A stretch of 64,000 bases of DNA from Corynascus novoguineensis. Taxonomy: Eukaryota > Ascomycota > Sordariomycetes > Sordariales > Chaetomiaceae. The translations under genes and the position numbers were made by a program. Below, piece after piece: positions 1 to 9,965 of this stretch; position 1 is the first letter of the stretch; each line of letters opens with the position of its first letter. The notes under the pieces were generated by a model. It had not been told where the DNA came from. It searched no databases and saw only the letters and a program-made list of their open reading frames with translations. The stretch is from NCBI GenBank assembly GCA_033296725.1, contig MU857609.1, forward strand, positions 186,001-250,000, read 5' to 3'.

Positions 1-417
1 CTTACACCGCAAGGGCAGTCGCCCCGCTCGCTTAGAGCAAGCGGTCCCTCCTCGCTATTTTACATGCAGTGCATCCTCTTGCATGATGCACCGTAGCAGC
101 TCGAGGGCTGCGTAAGCGTTCCCTGTAGTCCCTCTCTTCGAACAGTCCGGAACTTACACTTTCCGGCTTGGTGACGACGAAGCCGTGGGTGACCATGGTA
201 AGAATCATAATAAATCCATTTGTTAGGACAACGTACTCAACCCGAACATTTTCAAACATGAAAAGATTAGTTTTCCAAGTTTCATTTTTTAAAAAGGCCT
301 GCCTTAAAAATCATAACTCCTGGGGTCAGATACCCAAAATGCTCCAGGACATAATCAAACGCACCCTTCCCCGTTTTACCTTTCCCAGCCAGGTGAAAGT
401 ATAGGTAGGGTGTATCA
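1..417. other. Intergenic, left window edge
   Basis: I see no gene here. The stretch is the 3' flank of the Spp1-like gene, which ends at 418 on the minus strand. Short open frames on both strands do not resemble any family I know. Confidence 0.5.
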
Positions 418-2004
418 TCAATCTTCCATCCTCATCACTCCTGATTCACTTTCCCTCCCTTCTCTTGCTGCAACCCCCCTTCGGCCGTCGTCGCTTAGGA
501 CGACGACCTTGTTGCCCTCCTTGATCCGCCGCCGGAACCGGCCGGCAGCGCCATCGCGTACTCGCTGCTCGGCGCCGAGCATCTCTTTGGCCTGCGCCGC
601 GAGCTCCTTCATGTCGTGCTTGACGGCCTTGGTGAGAATGGCGCTCCATCCGTTGTGGGGCTTGCACTTCTTCTTGGGGCACATGTAGGGGAAGTCAGGG
701 TCGCTCCCGGGCATGGTGCTACAGCTGAGGGTGGGAACGGAGGCTGTGATGGGGCTTGTTGTTGAAGAAGAGGTATCCAAGCCGTTAGTTCCGTTGGCTA
801 TGGTGGTGCCGTTGGCAGCGCCGAACTTGGAGAGGGCGGCTTCGCCCTCCGGGGTCTGCAGGAACAGAGCGAACTGGTGGGTCGCGCCAACCGTGTCGAG
901 CCGCGAGTCGTAGCCGCACAAGTCCTTGGCCGTGCCCTTGCCCGCCGCGATGGCAGCCTCGCGCTGCTTCAGGGCCAGGTCGATCAACTGGAGCATCTTC
1001 TTGCACAGGACAATCTCCTCGCCCAGCTGATAGCGGGCCGTGGCGGACGTGGTGAGGAGGGTCTGCTCCTCGGGCGTGAGCGCCTGCGAAGAGGCGGGCA
1101 GCTCCCAGAAGTTCGAGGGCGTGGAGAACGGCGGGGTGCCGAGCTGCCAGGGGCGGGAGGGCAGGTCGGTCCCTTTGTCTCTGTCGTCTGGCGAGGGAGA
1201 CGGGCGGGATGCGTCAAGGAGGCCCATGAATTCCTCTTGCGTCAATTGGTCATCGGCGGCGGCTGAGGCGGATTTGGTCCGCGGTAAGGTGGCGATGAGC
1301 TGCTCCCACCAAGTCTGGCAGTGCTCCGGCGAGCAAAAGATGCTGGGTCGGGCCGAGTCATAGATACGGGCCGGGTTGGCGCAGCCAGCAAGCGAGCACA
1401 TCTTCTTGTAGCGCGTCGTATACCGGCCGCCTTCGGTGCAGTTGGGGCAGATGTACTTTTGCACCAGGTTCTCGCCCGTGTGTTTGTCCATGCCGATGCA
1501 CTCGCCGTGGAACCAGTCCTCGCACCGGTCGCAGGCGATCATGAAGCGGTGATCGTCTGGACCGCGACACAGGCAGTAAGGCCCGTTGTCGGACTCGCTC
1601 GAGTTGCCGTCATCGGCCGCGTCGGCTTCGCCGGATTGCCTTGCTGCGGCATCCTTCTTGGCCTTCTTGGGTCCGCCGCTCTTAGTCCTTTTTGCGCTAC
1701 CGGGACGTCCACGCTTTGTAGGACCCTTGACAGCGGCAGCCGTCCCCTTCTTCTTCTTCGAAGCGGGACCCTTGGATGCTGTGCTGGTCGTGTTTCCCAT
1801 CACGCTGTCGTCGCCAATCTCGTGATCATTGTTGCCGTCAGTACTTGGCGGAGGCTGACTCTTGTCGGAATGAGGCATGCTGGGTAAAGAATGGCCTGAC
1901 TCTTCAGCTGCCGGTTCCTGCTTGATGACTTGGGACTCCTGCGGTAGCTGGCCGTTGGCAGATGCCAATTCGGGAGTGAAGGAAGCGGACGAGAAGGCCA
2001 TCAT
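418..2004 (-). CDS. COMPASS (Set1C) PHD-finger subunit, Spp1/CXXC1-like
   Basis: Predicted PHD-finger subunit of the Set1/COMPASS histone H3K4 methyltransferase complex, acting in the nucleus. One uninterrupted frame of 528 residues. The N-terminal 140 residues are acidic then Lys-rich and low in complexity. A PHD finger follows at about 142-190, with a regular Cys/His ladder (YCLCR, CDRCEDWFHG, CPNC) and the aromatic residues expected for binding methylated H3K4. A second Cys cluster (CSLAGC, FCSPEHC) at about 200-232 is the zinc-binding extension typical of Spp1 and its relatives. The frame stays open upstream to 2136 but has no ATG there; I chose the first ATG at 2004, although 2001 is equally possible. 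It is divergently transcribed from SCO1. The family is firmly recognised; assignment to Spp1 rather than another PHD protein is inferred from the post-PHD Cys motif. Confidence 0.85.
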   Translation of the reverse strand: MMAFSSASFTPELASANGQLPQESQVIKQEPAAEESGHSLPSMPHSDKSQPPPSTDGNNDHEIGDDSVMGNTTSTASKGPASKKKKGTAAAVKGPTKRGRPGSAKRTKSGGPKKAKKDAAARQSGEADAADDGNSSESDNGPYCLCRGPDDHRFMIACDRCEDWFHGECIGMDKHTGENLVQKYICPNCTEGGRYTTRYKKMCSLAGCANPARIYDSARPSIFCSPEHCQTWWEQLIATLPRTKSASAAADDQLTQEEFMGLLDASRPSPSPDDRDKGTDLPSRPWQLGTPPFSTPSNFWELPASSQALTPEEQTLLTTSATARYQLGEEIVLCKKMLQLIDLALKQREAAIAAGKGTAKDLCGYDSRLDTVGATHQFALFLQTPEGEAALSKFGAANGTTIANGTNGLDTSSSTTSPITASVPTLSCSTMPGSDPDFPYMCPKKKCKPHNGWSAILTKAVKHDMKELAAQAKEMLGAEQRVRDGAAGRFRRRIKEGNKVVVLSDDGRRGVAAREGRESESGVMRMED

Positions 2005-2399
2005 CCATGCGAGATTCGGGCCGGCACCAGCTGTTTTGCGTGTTTGCAGACCTGCATGGTAATGCCGAAGCTTATTCAAACAGGCATCACAACTGCACAG
2101 CTTGCCACGGTCTGATGGTTTAAAACGACGCGTCAACTGGATTCACACTTCGTCGCAAGAAACCGGTGAAAGTGTGAGTTGAATAAATGCATACAATAGG
2201 TACCGATCCCTGATTGCTGCCCCACATTCATCTTGGCATGCATTTAAGCGGGCGGCGACCGATAAGTTGATAGTGCCGCCAATCAGTTGAGATTTTGACA
2301 ACCGAGCTTGGTCCTTGGTTTGAGCTCGCAACCTGCAAAGGAGGAGAAGCTCCCCGTTCTTGACTTGCGCTCTAACCTGCCCACCGGACGACCGACACG
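2005..2399. promoter_or_regulatory. Shared divergent promoter region of Spp1-like and SCO1 genes
   Basis: About 395 bases separate the two start codons, which point away from each other. Both promoters and 5' leaders must lie here. I see no convincing TATA box. Confidence 0.55.
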
Positions 2400-3393
2400 A
2401 TGCCGCAACCTGCCGCGGCGGCCCGCGCCGCATTCAGTGCCTTTGCGCGAACAGCACAGCGACAATGCACGCGATCATTGTCGACGACAGCGCGTAGCAT
2501 ACCCACCAAGCGACCAACGACCATGGGCACTGCGCGTTTCCAGTCCCAGCCATACCAGCCAACGGGGCAACGGAGGTTCTTCAAGACGGTGGATGAGGCA
2601 AAAAGCCGGTACAGATCAGGGGTATGTACAATCCAGGATTACACTTTGTGGTAGTGCTCAGCCCCGGTTAACGTGTTGCTGGACAGCCCTTCTCATGGAA
2701 GGCCGGACTCCTCTTCGTTATCACGGCTGCGGGCCTAGTGTGGTACTTTGAGAACGAAAAGGTGCGAATGCAGCGAAAGAGGATTGCCGAGTCGACCAAG
2801 GGGGTAGGCAGGCCCAAGGTGGGAGGGCCGTTTGAATTGATCGACCAAGACGGCAACAAATTCACAGATGCAGACCTGAAGGGGCGCTATTCGCTGGTAG
2901 GTATTGTGCTGGCTATTGCGCTGGGGGATTGAATAGTCCCGATGCTAAACCTCTGTGCCAGGTATACTTCGGCTTCACACACTGTCCCGACATTTGCCCC
3001 GAGGAACTTGACAAAATGGCGCGTATGTTTGACCTGGTGGAGGAGAAACGTCCTGGCGTCCTAACGCCCGTCTTTGTCACCTGCGATCCGGCGCGCGATG
3101 GTCCCAAGGAATTGAAGGAGTATCTGAACGAGTTCCACCCGAAATTTATCGGCTTGACCGGCACATACGAGCAGATCAAGGCCATGTGCAAGGCGTATCG
3201 CGTCTACTTCAGCACGCCTACCCACGTCAAGCCTGGCCAGGACTACCTGGTCGACCACAGCATCTATTTCTACCTGATGGACCCCGAGGGAGACTTTGTC
3301 GAAGCTCTTGGGCGGCAACACTCCCCAGACCAAGCTGCCAAGATCATCTTGGACCACGTGAAGGACTGGAAGGGTCCGTTGAAGAGGAGTTGA
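2400..3393 (+). CDS. SCO1: Mitochondrial copper chaperone SCO1
   Basis: Inner-membrane copper chaperone that loads the CuA site of cytochrome c oxidase subunit 2. Three exons, 2400-2621, 2687-2896 and 2962-3393, are joined at phase-0 GT-AG introns of 65 bases each and give 287 residues. The N-terminus (MPQPAAAARAAF...) is rich in Ala and Arg and lacks acidic residues, as expected for a mitochondrial presequence. A single membrane segment follows (about residues 78-95, GLLFVITAAGLVWYF). The thioredoxin-like domain has the copper-binding CPDIC motif (Cys152, Cys156) and the distal copper ligand His243 in VDHSIYFY. Length and all three copper ligands fit a functional SCO1/SCO2 protein. The first two exons are short enough that simple ORF scanning would miss the first half. 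Confidence 0.93.
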
Positions 3394-4532
3394 GGACAGG
3401 GTGCCAATGACTGTACGTGTACAATAAATGTACCATAGACCCGCTTACGAAAGTTATACTGTTGCGGTTTGGTTGAGGTGTTTGCACCTCTACACCGTAG
3501 GCCGGGTTCGAGAGTGTGTGGAGTGCTGCTGTGAAAGGATGCATCTCCAAGCTAAACTCCCAATTGGTCTCCCTGCGTGTGACCACGACCCCGGCATACA
3601 CTAGTACGAACATTTCACCACGTGCGTTCCAGGCCTTCGGGGAATGATGCCGATAGGGCAGCGAATAGTAAACAAAGATAGACACGACTATGCAACGTCA
3701 TAACCAAATGGGCACGAGCCACCTCCGTCACCGCAGCGTCAATCATCTAGGCCCCGGTGAAGGCATGTGGATCCAATACCCCGTTGCAACCGCCAGCCGC
3801 TTCCCCACCGAGCCCACCGAGACCAGTTCCCCGACGGATACCTGCCATTTCGAGCACAAAAAGACTTCAAATTTCTTTTCGTGCTGAAGCTTCCCATGCG
3901 AGAGGTCACTGTTTCATCTTATTTTTGGACAGCAGAGTCTCACTCAGTACCACCATAAGGCACACTGCTATCCACCACCCCAGGTACGCCGGTAAACGCT
4001 TATCTCTCCTTGTGGGACTCAAATCACCTGAGAATCAAGCCGAAAACCAGGGATTTGGGAATTGGACCCTCCACACTGCCTTGAAAGAGCTCTTAATTCC
4101 TTATCGTCACCCCGCATTCTTAAGCGCAGCGTACCACAAAAGAAAAGAAAACCACCTGCAGCACGCTTAAGCCATATCGCGGTGCCAACGCCATCATGCC
4201 CGCACCGTCCCCGGGTAGCTCAGCCCAGCCGAGGCGCTCCGCCCTCAAAACCGACGGCGACACCGAGCGGGCGTCCCCTTTTAGCGCCCCAGTCAAAGGT
4301 TTGTCGATTTTATTGTCTTGGGTACCCCCGGTCAAAGTCGGGTACGACAGCATTTCGACGAAGCGTATCATCTGCCCAGTCCGAACCGTGGCACTTGGGG
4401 TGCGCTAACGCTTATCGGTCAGAGAAGCACAGCCTGCTTCGACCGCCCAAGTGGGAGCTGTTCGTCCTGTTCCGATCTCGACCACCTCCCCCTCTTTTGT
4501 TCGTTCTCAAAGACCAAAACGCATATTAATAC
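3394..4532. other. Intergenic and probable 5' leader of choline kinase
   Basis: No gene is supported. Open frames at 3757-4170 and 4062-4529 lack recognisable domains and end in the leader of the downstream kinase gene. The last few hundred bases are pyrimidine-rich, as is common just upstream of fungal start codons. Confidence 0.4.
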
Positions 4533-6860
4533 ATGGCAGCTGTTCAGATAGCTGAGCCTGAACCTTCATCCCCTGCTGCTCTCGATGACGCGCAGGTGAA
4601 GAAGCAGTTCTCCGCGGGTGTCGCCGCCAAGCGACTGAGCGGACGACCCCCGCTATCCGCCACCCCTTCACGGTCCTCTACCTTCAGTCAGGCCAGCACC
4701 GAAAGTGGCCAGAGTCCTGTGGTCGTCACCCCATCTGCCTCTGGCGAAGAAGCTCAGAGCCAGCCGTCTCACTCTCATCACCGTCATCGGCCTGATATCG
4801 TCACCGAGCGGCTGCTAGCCCAGGTGGCAGACTGGCTCGAGCGTGAGAGGGCCAAGCAAACCAACAAGAAATCCCGGCGGCAAAATATACGGAGAAAGCC
4901 ACAGCGTAACGAAATCAGCATTCCCGTCCCAGAGCCCCCGAGACCACGAGCCGATTCAATTACGTCCGACTCGAGTGAAGTGTCTCTAGACCGGCTGCAG
5001 AGGATCTTAGACGACAACATGGCCGCCCTTGGTCTGAATTCTCTCTCGCAATTTATGCCGCGCTTAGGACGGAGACATCGAAAGAGATCGAGCAGGAACC
5101 TCGCCCGGGCCGCGTCGTCCGATACCGAATGGCTCGACGACGACGTCGTAGTACCCAGCTGTGATGTCTTCCTGGATAACTCGAAAACCCTTGCCTACAG
5201 TGGTGGAAAAGCCGGTGCCGACGATATTACCTCCATCTCGAGCCGCAAGGAGGAGAAAGAAAGGCAGCACTGGCTTAACTTCAAGAACGAGATCATCCGT
5301 CTAGCGCACACTCTGCGCCTCAAAGGCTGGAGGCGCGTCCCGCTCGACAGCGGCGACACCATCTCGGTCGAGCGCCTTAGTGGTGCGCTGACCAATGCTG
5401 TCTACGTAGTTTCGCCGCCACCCGAGTCCCTGCTACCCCGGGAACCCGGCAAGAAGCAGCCGGGCAAGGTCTTGTTGAGAGTGTACGGACCCCAAGTGGA
5501 GCATCTGATCGATCGAGAGAACGAGCTGGGCGTGCTTAAACGGCTTGCCCGAAAGAAGATCGGCCCCCGACTGCTAGGCACGTTTCTCAACGGCAGGTTC
5601 GAGCAGTACCTGAACGCCACGGCGCTAACCCCAGGCAGCATGCGTGATGCCGACACGTCCAGGCAGATTGCCAAGCGTATGCGGGAACTTCATGACGGTG
5701 TTGAGCTGCTCGACGAGGAGAGGGACCAGGGGCCGGCCGTGTGGAAAAACTGGGACAAGTGGCTCGGTCAAGTCGAAAAGACTGTCTTGTTTCTCGATAA
5801 ACAAATCCTATCCCAATCTCAGAACCTGTCAGGAAACATGTCGAAATCGCGAGGCTTCATCTGCGGCGTGCAGTGGCCCGTCTTCAAGGCTCTTGTAGAA
5901 AAGTACCGCCGGTATCTCGAAGCCCACTACGGCGATACGAAGACGATACGGAACAAGCTCGTTTTCGCCCACAACGATGTAAGACTGCTCTTCTCTTCTT
6001 GTCACTCTTCTACCACCCGCTAAACCTTGAACTTCACGTCGCAGACACAATACGGCAACATCCTTCGCGTCCGACCCGACGACCAAAAATCCCCGCTGCT
6101 GCAGCCCGCAAACGAGCACAAACAGCTGGTCGTGATCGACTTCGAGTACGCCGCCGCCAACCTCCCAGGCCTCGAATTTGCGAACCACTTCACCGAGTGG
6201 GCCTACAACTACCACGACCCGGTCCACCCGTACGCCTGCGACACTTCGCGCTACCCTTCTCCGGAGCAGCAGCGCCGCTTTGTCAAGGCCTACGTGGACC
6301 ACCGCCCGCAATTCACTTACGCCGCCGACTCATCGTCGTCGCCCGCCGCTCCTACTTCTACTTCTTCCTCACCGCCTCCTCCCGCTAACGGGCTGCACGC
6401 TGTCCCGTCGACGAGCTCGATTGTCGAGTTCATGCTGGACGCGCGTGTGCCGCCCGGCGGATGGAGAGAGGAGGAGCGCCGGAGGGAGGAAGAGGCAGAG
6501 GCCAGGGTGCGGGCGCTGTTGGAGGAGACAAGGCTTTGGCGGACAGCCAACAGCGCGCAGTGGGTCGCGTGGGGCATCGTGCAGGCCAAGGTTCCCGGGC
6601 TGGACACAGGAGACGAGAAGAAAATGCCAGTGGAGGAAGAAGACGAGAAAGATGGAAGGAATGGCGACGGCGCTACTGCTGCTAATGGAGAGGGCAAGAG
6701 TGAAGAGGACGATGGTGGTGAGGAGGAGGAATTCGATTATCTCGCCTATGCGCAGGAAAGAGCCTTCTTCTTCTTGGGAGATTGTGTCCTGCTGGGCTTA
6801 GTCAAGCCCGAAGAGCTTGGGGAGGATGTTCGGGCGAAGCTCAAGTTGGTCGAGTACTAA
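4533..6860 (+). CDS. Choline/ethanolamine kinase
   Basis: ATP-dependent kinase for the first step of the CDP-choline/CDP-ethanolamine (Kennedy) pathway, expected in the cytosol. Exons 4533-5978 and 6045-6860, split by a 66-base phase-0 intron, give 753 residues. The intron falls inside the catalytic Brenner motif: exon 1 ends in ...FAHND (Asp482) and exon 2 resumes TQYGNILR. The second kinase signature is VIDFEYAAANLPG (Asp514), followed by FANHFTEWAYNY, typical of choline kinases. The protein is longer than the usual 450-580 residues because of a Ser-rich, partly basic N-terminal extension of about 200 residues and a Ser/Pro plus acidic insert near residues 575-690. These extras look disordered and may be regulatory (inference). 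Choline versus ethanolamine preference cannot be read from the sequence. Confidence 0.93.
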
Positions 6861-9800
6861 GAGCGGGACGTGACGTTTGTGTATGTGGGCCGCGGTAAAC
6901 GGGTTGCAAGTGGGGTTGTGGGATGGCTATTGTTTGTGTACATGCGAAGGGGGAGGTAACGAAACAGGGACGGCCATGGCCAACGGCTTGCGGGTAAGCC
7001 ATGGCTAGGCTAGGTGTCGAGATATAGTAGTATGGTATGTTGGAAGTTGGTAATAATATAGTACTGATTCGCAGGTGCATGGGCTGATTGATGTGAGTGT
7101 GAAGAAGCATGATTAGGAATGGCGTAGAGGCGGCACAGGTGCCCTTATCGGGACGAGACGAAAATATGACGGCCTGGCCCAGGCGGCTTTGGTCGACTGA
7201 ATGAGCCAGATCGCTCTTTTTTCGAAAAGTTCGCTGTGTGTCTTATCCTTGCGTGGCTTCCAACGCTGTCTGGTCGGCGTTTGAATGCGAGGGCATCTGG
7301 CGTTCTCCTACAGGACGTTCAAGCTTGAAAGTGATTCTACTCCAGTTTGTTTTTCATTCAGCAAACGATCAGACAGTCCCCTCTGTTGGTCGGCAGCGTT
7401 GCAGTGACCCGGAGCTTGAGACGAGGTGATACTCCTATTAGACGGTGTGGTGTTGCAGCGTCCTGGCCGTTGGTTGGAGCATTGCAAGCTGAAATTAGGT
7501 CTAGAAGCACGGCTGCAGCGAGTACTGTACGTATATGTGTATACTTGCATGCATATGAGTAGAACAAGATCAGTGCGACATTTGGGCTGCATAAACGGCT
7601 GCAGCCGAAACCTGCGCCGTCCAGCGGGCCGGGGTTTGGGGCCGCAATCTGACGATCCGGGTACAGCGCGGGATGATTTGTGTTTCCGTTACCTTATTTA
7701 GACGCATGGGGGAGTATAGGACAAACCTCGTACACGTCAGGTTCTAGAATCCCAGAGTTTCAGTTTGTTGCTCGTATCATTGTTCTTCAACATGCGTATA
7801 ATGCGGCTACCTAGTGAGCTAGCTATCACACCAACCACCCTAGCTCAAAATGAGTCGTTTAGACCTCGCCCAGCCAACAAGAACTACCCGTTCTGCCCTT
7901 GAGTATCTGGTAAAGAGTTACTTCGTTTTTCTCGCACCGTCAGTAGTGTCTGTCGATCGGTAATCCCGGGGACCCAAGCAGATACAGTAGCGCCATAGAT
8001 GGGAACACGAGCGTGAAGCTCGCCCGCCTGGATTTTCACGGCCTCCTGAGCCGTCTTGACTATCCGACCCTCTCCAAGCACGAGAGGCATAATTTAGACT
8101 CGGCATCTCCTCCAAACGCGCCGCAGCGGACCGTTGCTGCGCCGCGACCCTCGCTGCAACTATCCTCCTCACTTCATCCGCGAACGGCGCAGATGGCCGG
8201 CTGCCGGAGGTGCGAGCTTGGGCGGAGGCCTGAACGCTGGACCATCCGTTGGTGAAACTGATGGGTTTGGGCCCGTTGGCCGTTGCTGGCAAGGAGCGTG
8301 CCGCATTGGGCATCTGCTTCGTGCTCCGCTCAAAGCACTTGCGAGTCTCTTCCATGACGGCGGAGGGGTTGCTGCGTAATTTGGTTCTCGGTTGCTTTGT
8401 TGATCGTCTTACATGAAGAGACCTCTCTCGGGTTTGGCGGGAGGAGGGTTTAGTGTGATCCGTATTGTAAGCGCCACACCTTCACTTCGTGGTTTGATTT
8501 TCGGGTTCCAGATGAATGAGAAGAGCTAAGAAACAAGGCGTTTCAATATCGAGGACGGTTGCGACCTGAAATAAGTCAAGTGGCTATTGTGGTGTCTCTA
8601 AGCGCTCTATTAGACATGACGGAGAGGCGAGATCGGGAATTATGCGGCCTCTTGTTTTGACCCTCAGCTCATTGTGAAACGCAACGCCGTACCGCTTAGG
8701 TAGAAGCCGACCATACCTGCCAGCTCCCCTCGTCGATATGTCGCGGGCCACTCTCATGTAGCCACCCCGAATAGGTACTCTGGCAACCTGTGGACGGCCC
8801 TCTTGTGATGGATCGCAAAACGGCCACTTCTTAAAAAAGAAAGGCCAGGGCTTTCGTGGTAACCCTTCTCTGGAACTCCAGTTGCCGCTCAGAGTCATGA
8901 AGAAGAGCTGGCGGGAAAGGCAGCTCGAGTGTTTGCTCCTATGCCAACCACTGTTTTGGCTGTTAGTTTTTCACGCCTCTCCGTCCCACCTTCAACTCTG
9001 AGCAAACAACGTCCTCAAGATCCCCCCGGTAAGTCTAGGGTTGCTGGTTGTTGCAGCCTAGTTCAACATTCATGTTTCTCAGTCGGGCTGCCCTCGAGAT
9101 GCGCGACCTTGTCGATTCCACAACAATGCGTTCTGCGACATGGCCGGCCGGCAGAGGTCTGTGATCGTGGCTCAATAGAAACGCGCCATAATCTCAGTAT
9201 AAACTGGTGCTCCCCTACCGAAACGGTGAAACGGTCGACATCCAGAGTGAGCTATTGGGAATCAAGATAAACGTAAGAAAAAATCAAGCTGCATTTCCTT
9301 TGAGACTTTATTCAGAACGGAAGATTTAGAAAGCTGATTCTCGATCATGAGTGTGTCGGAAATTCAGCCCTGCGCAGAGAACTGCAGGTCCAAGAGAGGG
9401 CGGAGCTTCAATGACTTCCATGGTCTTAGCTTAGCTCCCCCGACCAGGGACCGATTCGAGGCCCCACTTGTCTTGGCGAGTGTTCCCCGCCAACTTTCCT
9501 CGCAACGCCGATTCATTCATTCCTCATTCACTCGCTCCCAATTGACCAGCGACCTGGCAGGATGTCTTTCATGTCTGCACAAACAAAAAAGCTTACAGCG
9601 GCGACCAAGAAGTCGAGCTTGTTGGATCCTTGGCGGTGTGTTGTCTGCCAACAAACCATTCTGGGAGCGGACTGTTCCAGATCCAGCGCGCAGAGACAGC
9701 AGAAGGTAACAATTTCGAGACCGCTTAGAAAAACGGTGGCTGGTCGCCCAACCACCGGCTCTTTCCTCGTGCCCAACCTCGCAGAAATCCAACCATGAAA

Positions 9801-9930
9801 TATCCCTCTCTTTGTTCTGGGGCATGATGTATTGTCTTTCTGCATCATTGATGCATCATCGCTTCCTGCTTTGAGTTCTGTATGGGCAATTGGCTGAGTG
9901 GTTCCTGTTTGTCCAGCGGTGCCTGCGCCG
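6861..9930. other. Gene-poor region of about 3 kb
   Basis: No convincing gene. Two overlapping minus-strand frames at 7884-8355 look weakly protein-like but are in different frames with no usable splice sites, so at best a decayed gene. The rest holds only short scattered open frames. No repeat or transposon end is visible. Confidence 0.4.
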
Positions 9931-9952
9931 CCCCCCCCCCCCCCCCCCCCCC
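9931..9952 (+). repeat. 22-base poly-C run in the 5' leader of the DUF3433 gene
   Basis: An uninterrupted run of 22 cytosines ends 13 bases before the ATG at 9966. Such homopolymers are prone to length change, so the exact length may also reflect sequencing error. Confidence 0.9.
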
Positions 9953-9965
9953 GTCGCCTTGAAGC

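Noticed and set aside
3495..3520. B-box-like sequence GGGTTCGAG suggesting a tRNA
   Set aside because: The flanking bases do not pair to form a T stem and no acceptor stem or A box was found.
7884..8355. Two overlapping minus-strand frames that each look partly protein-like
   Set aside because: They are in different frames and the overlap has no donor/acceptor pair of usable size; joining would need a frameshift, so I do not call a gene.
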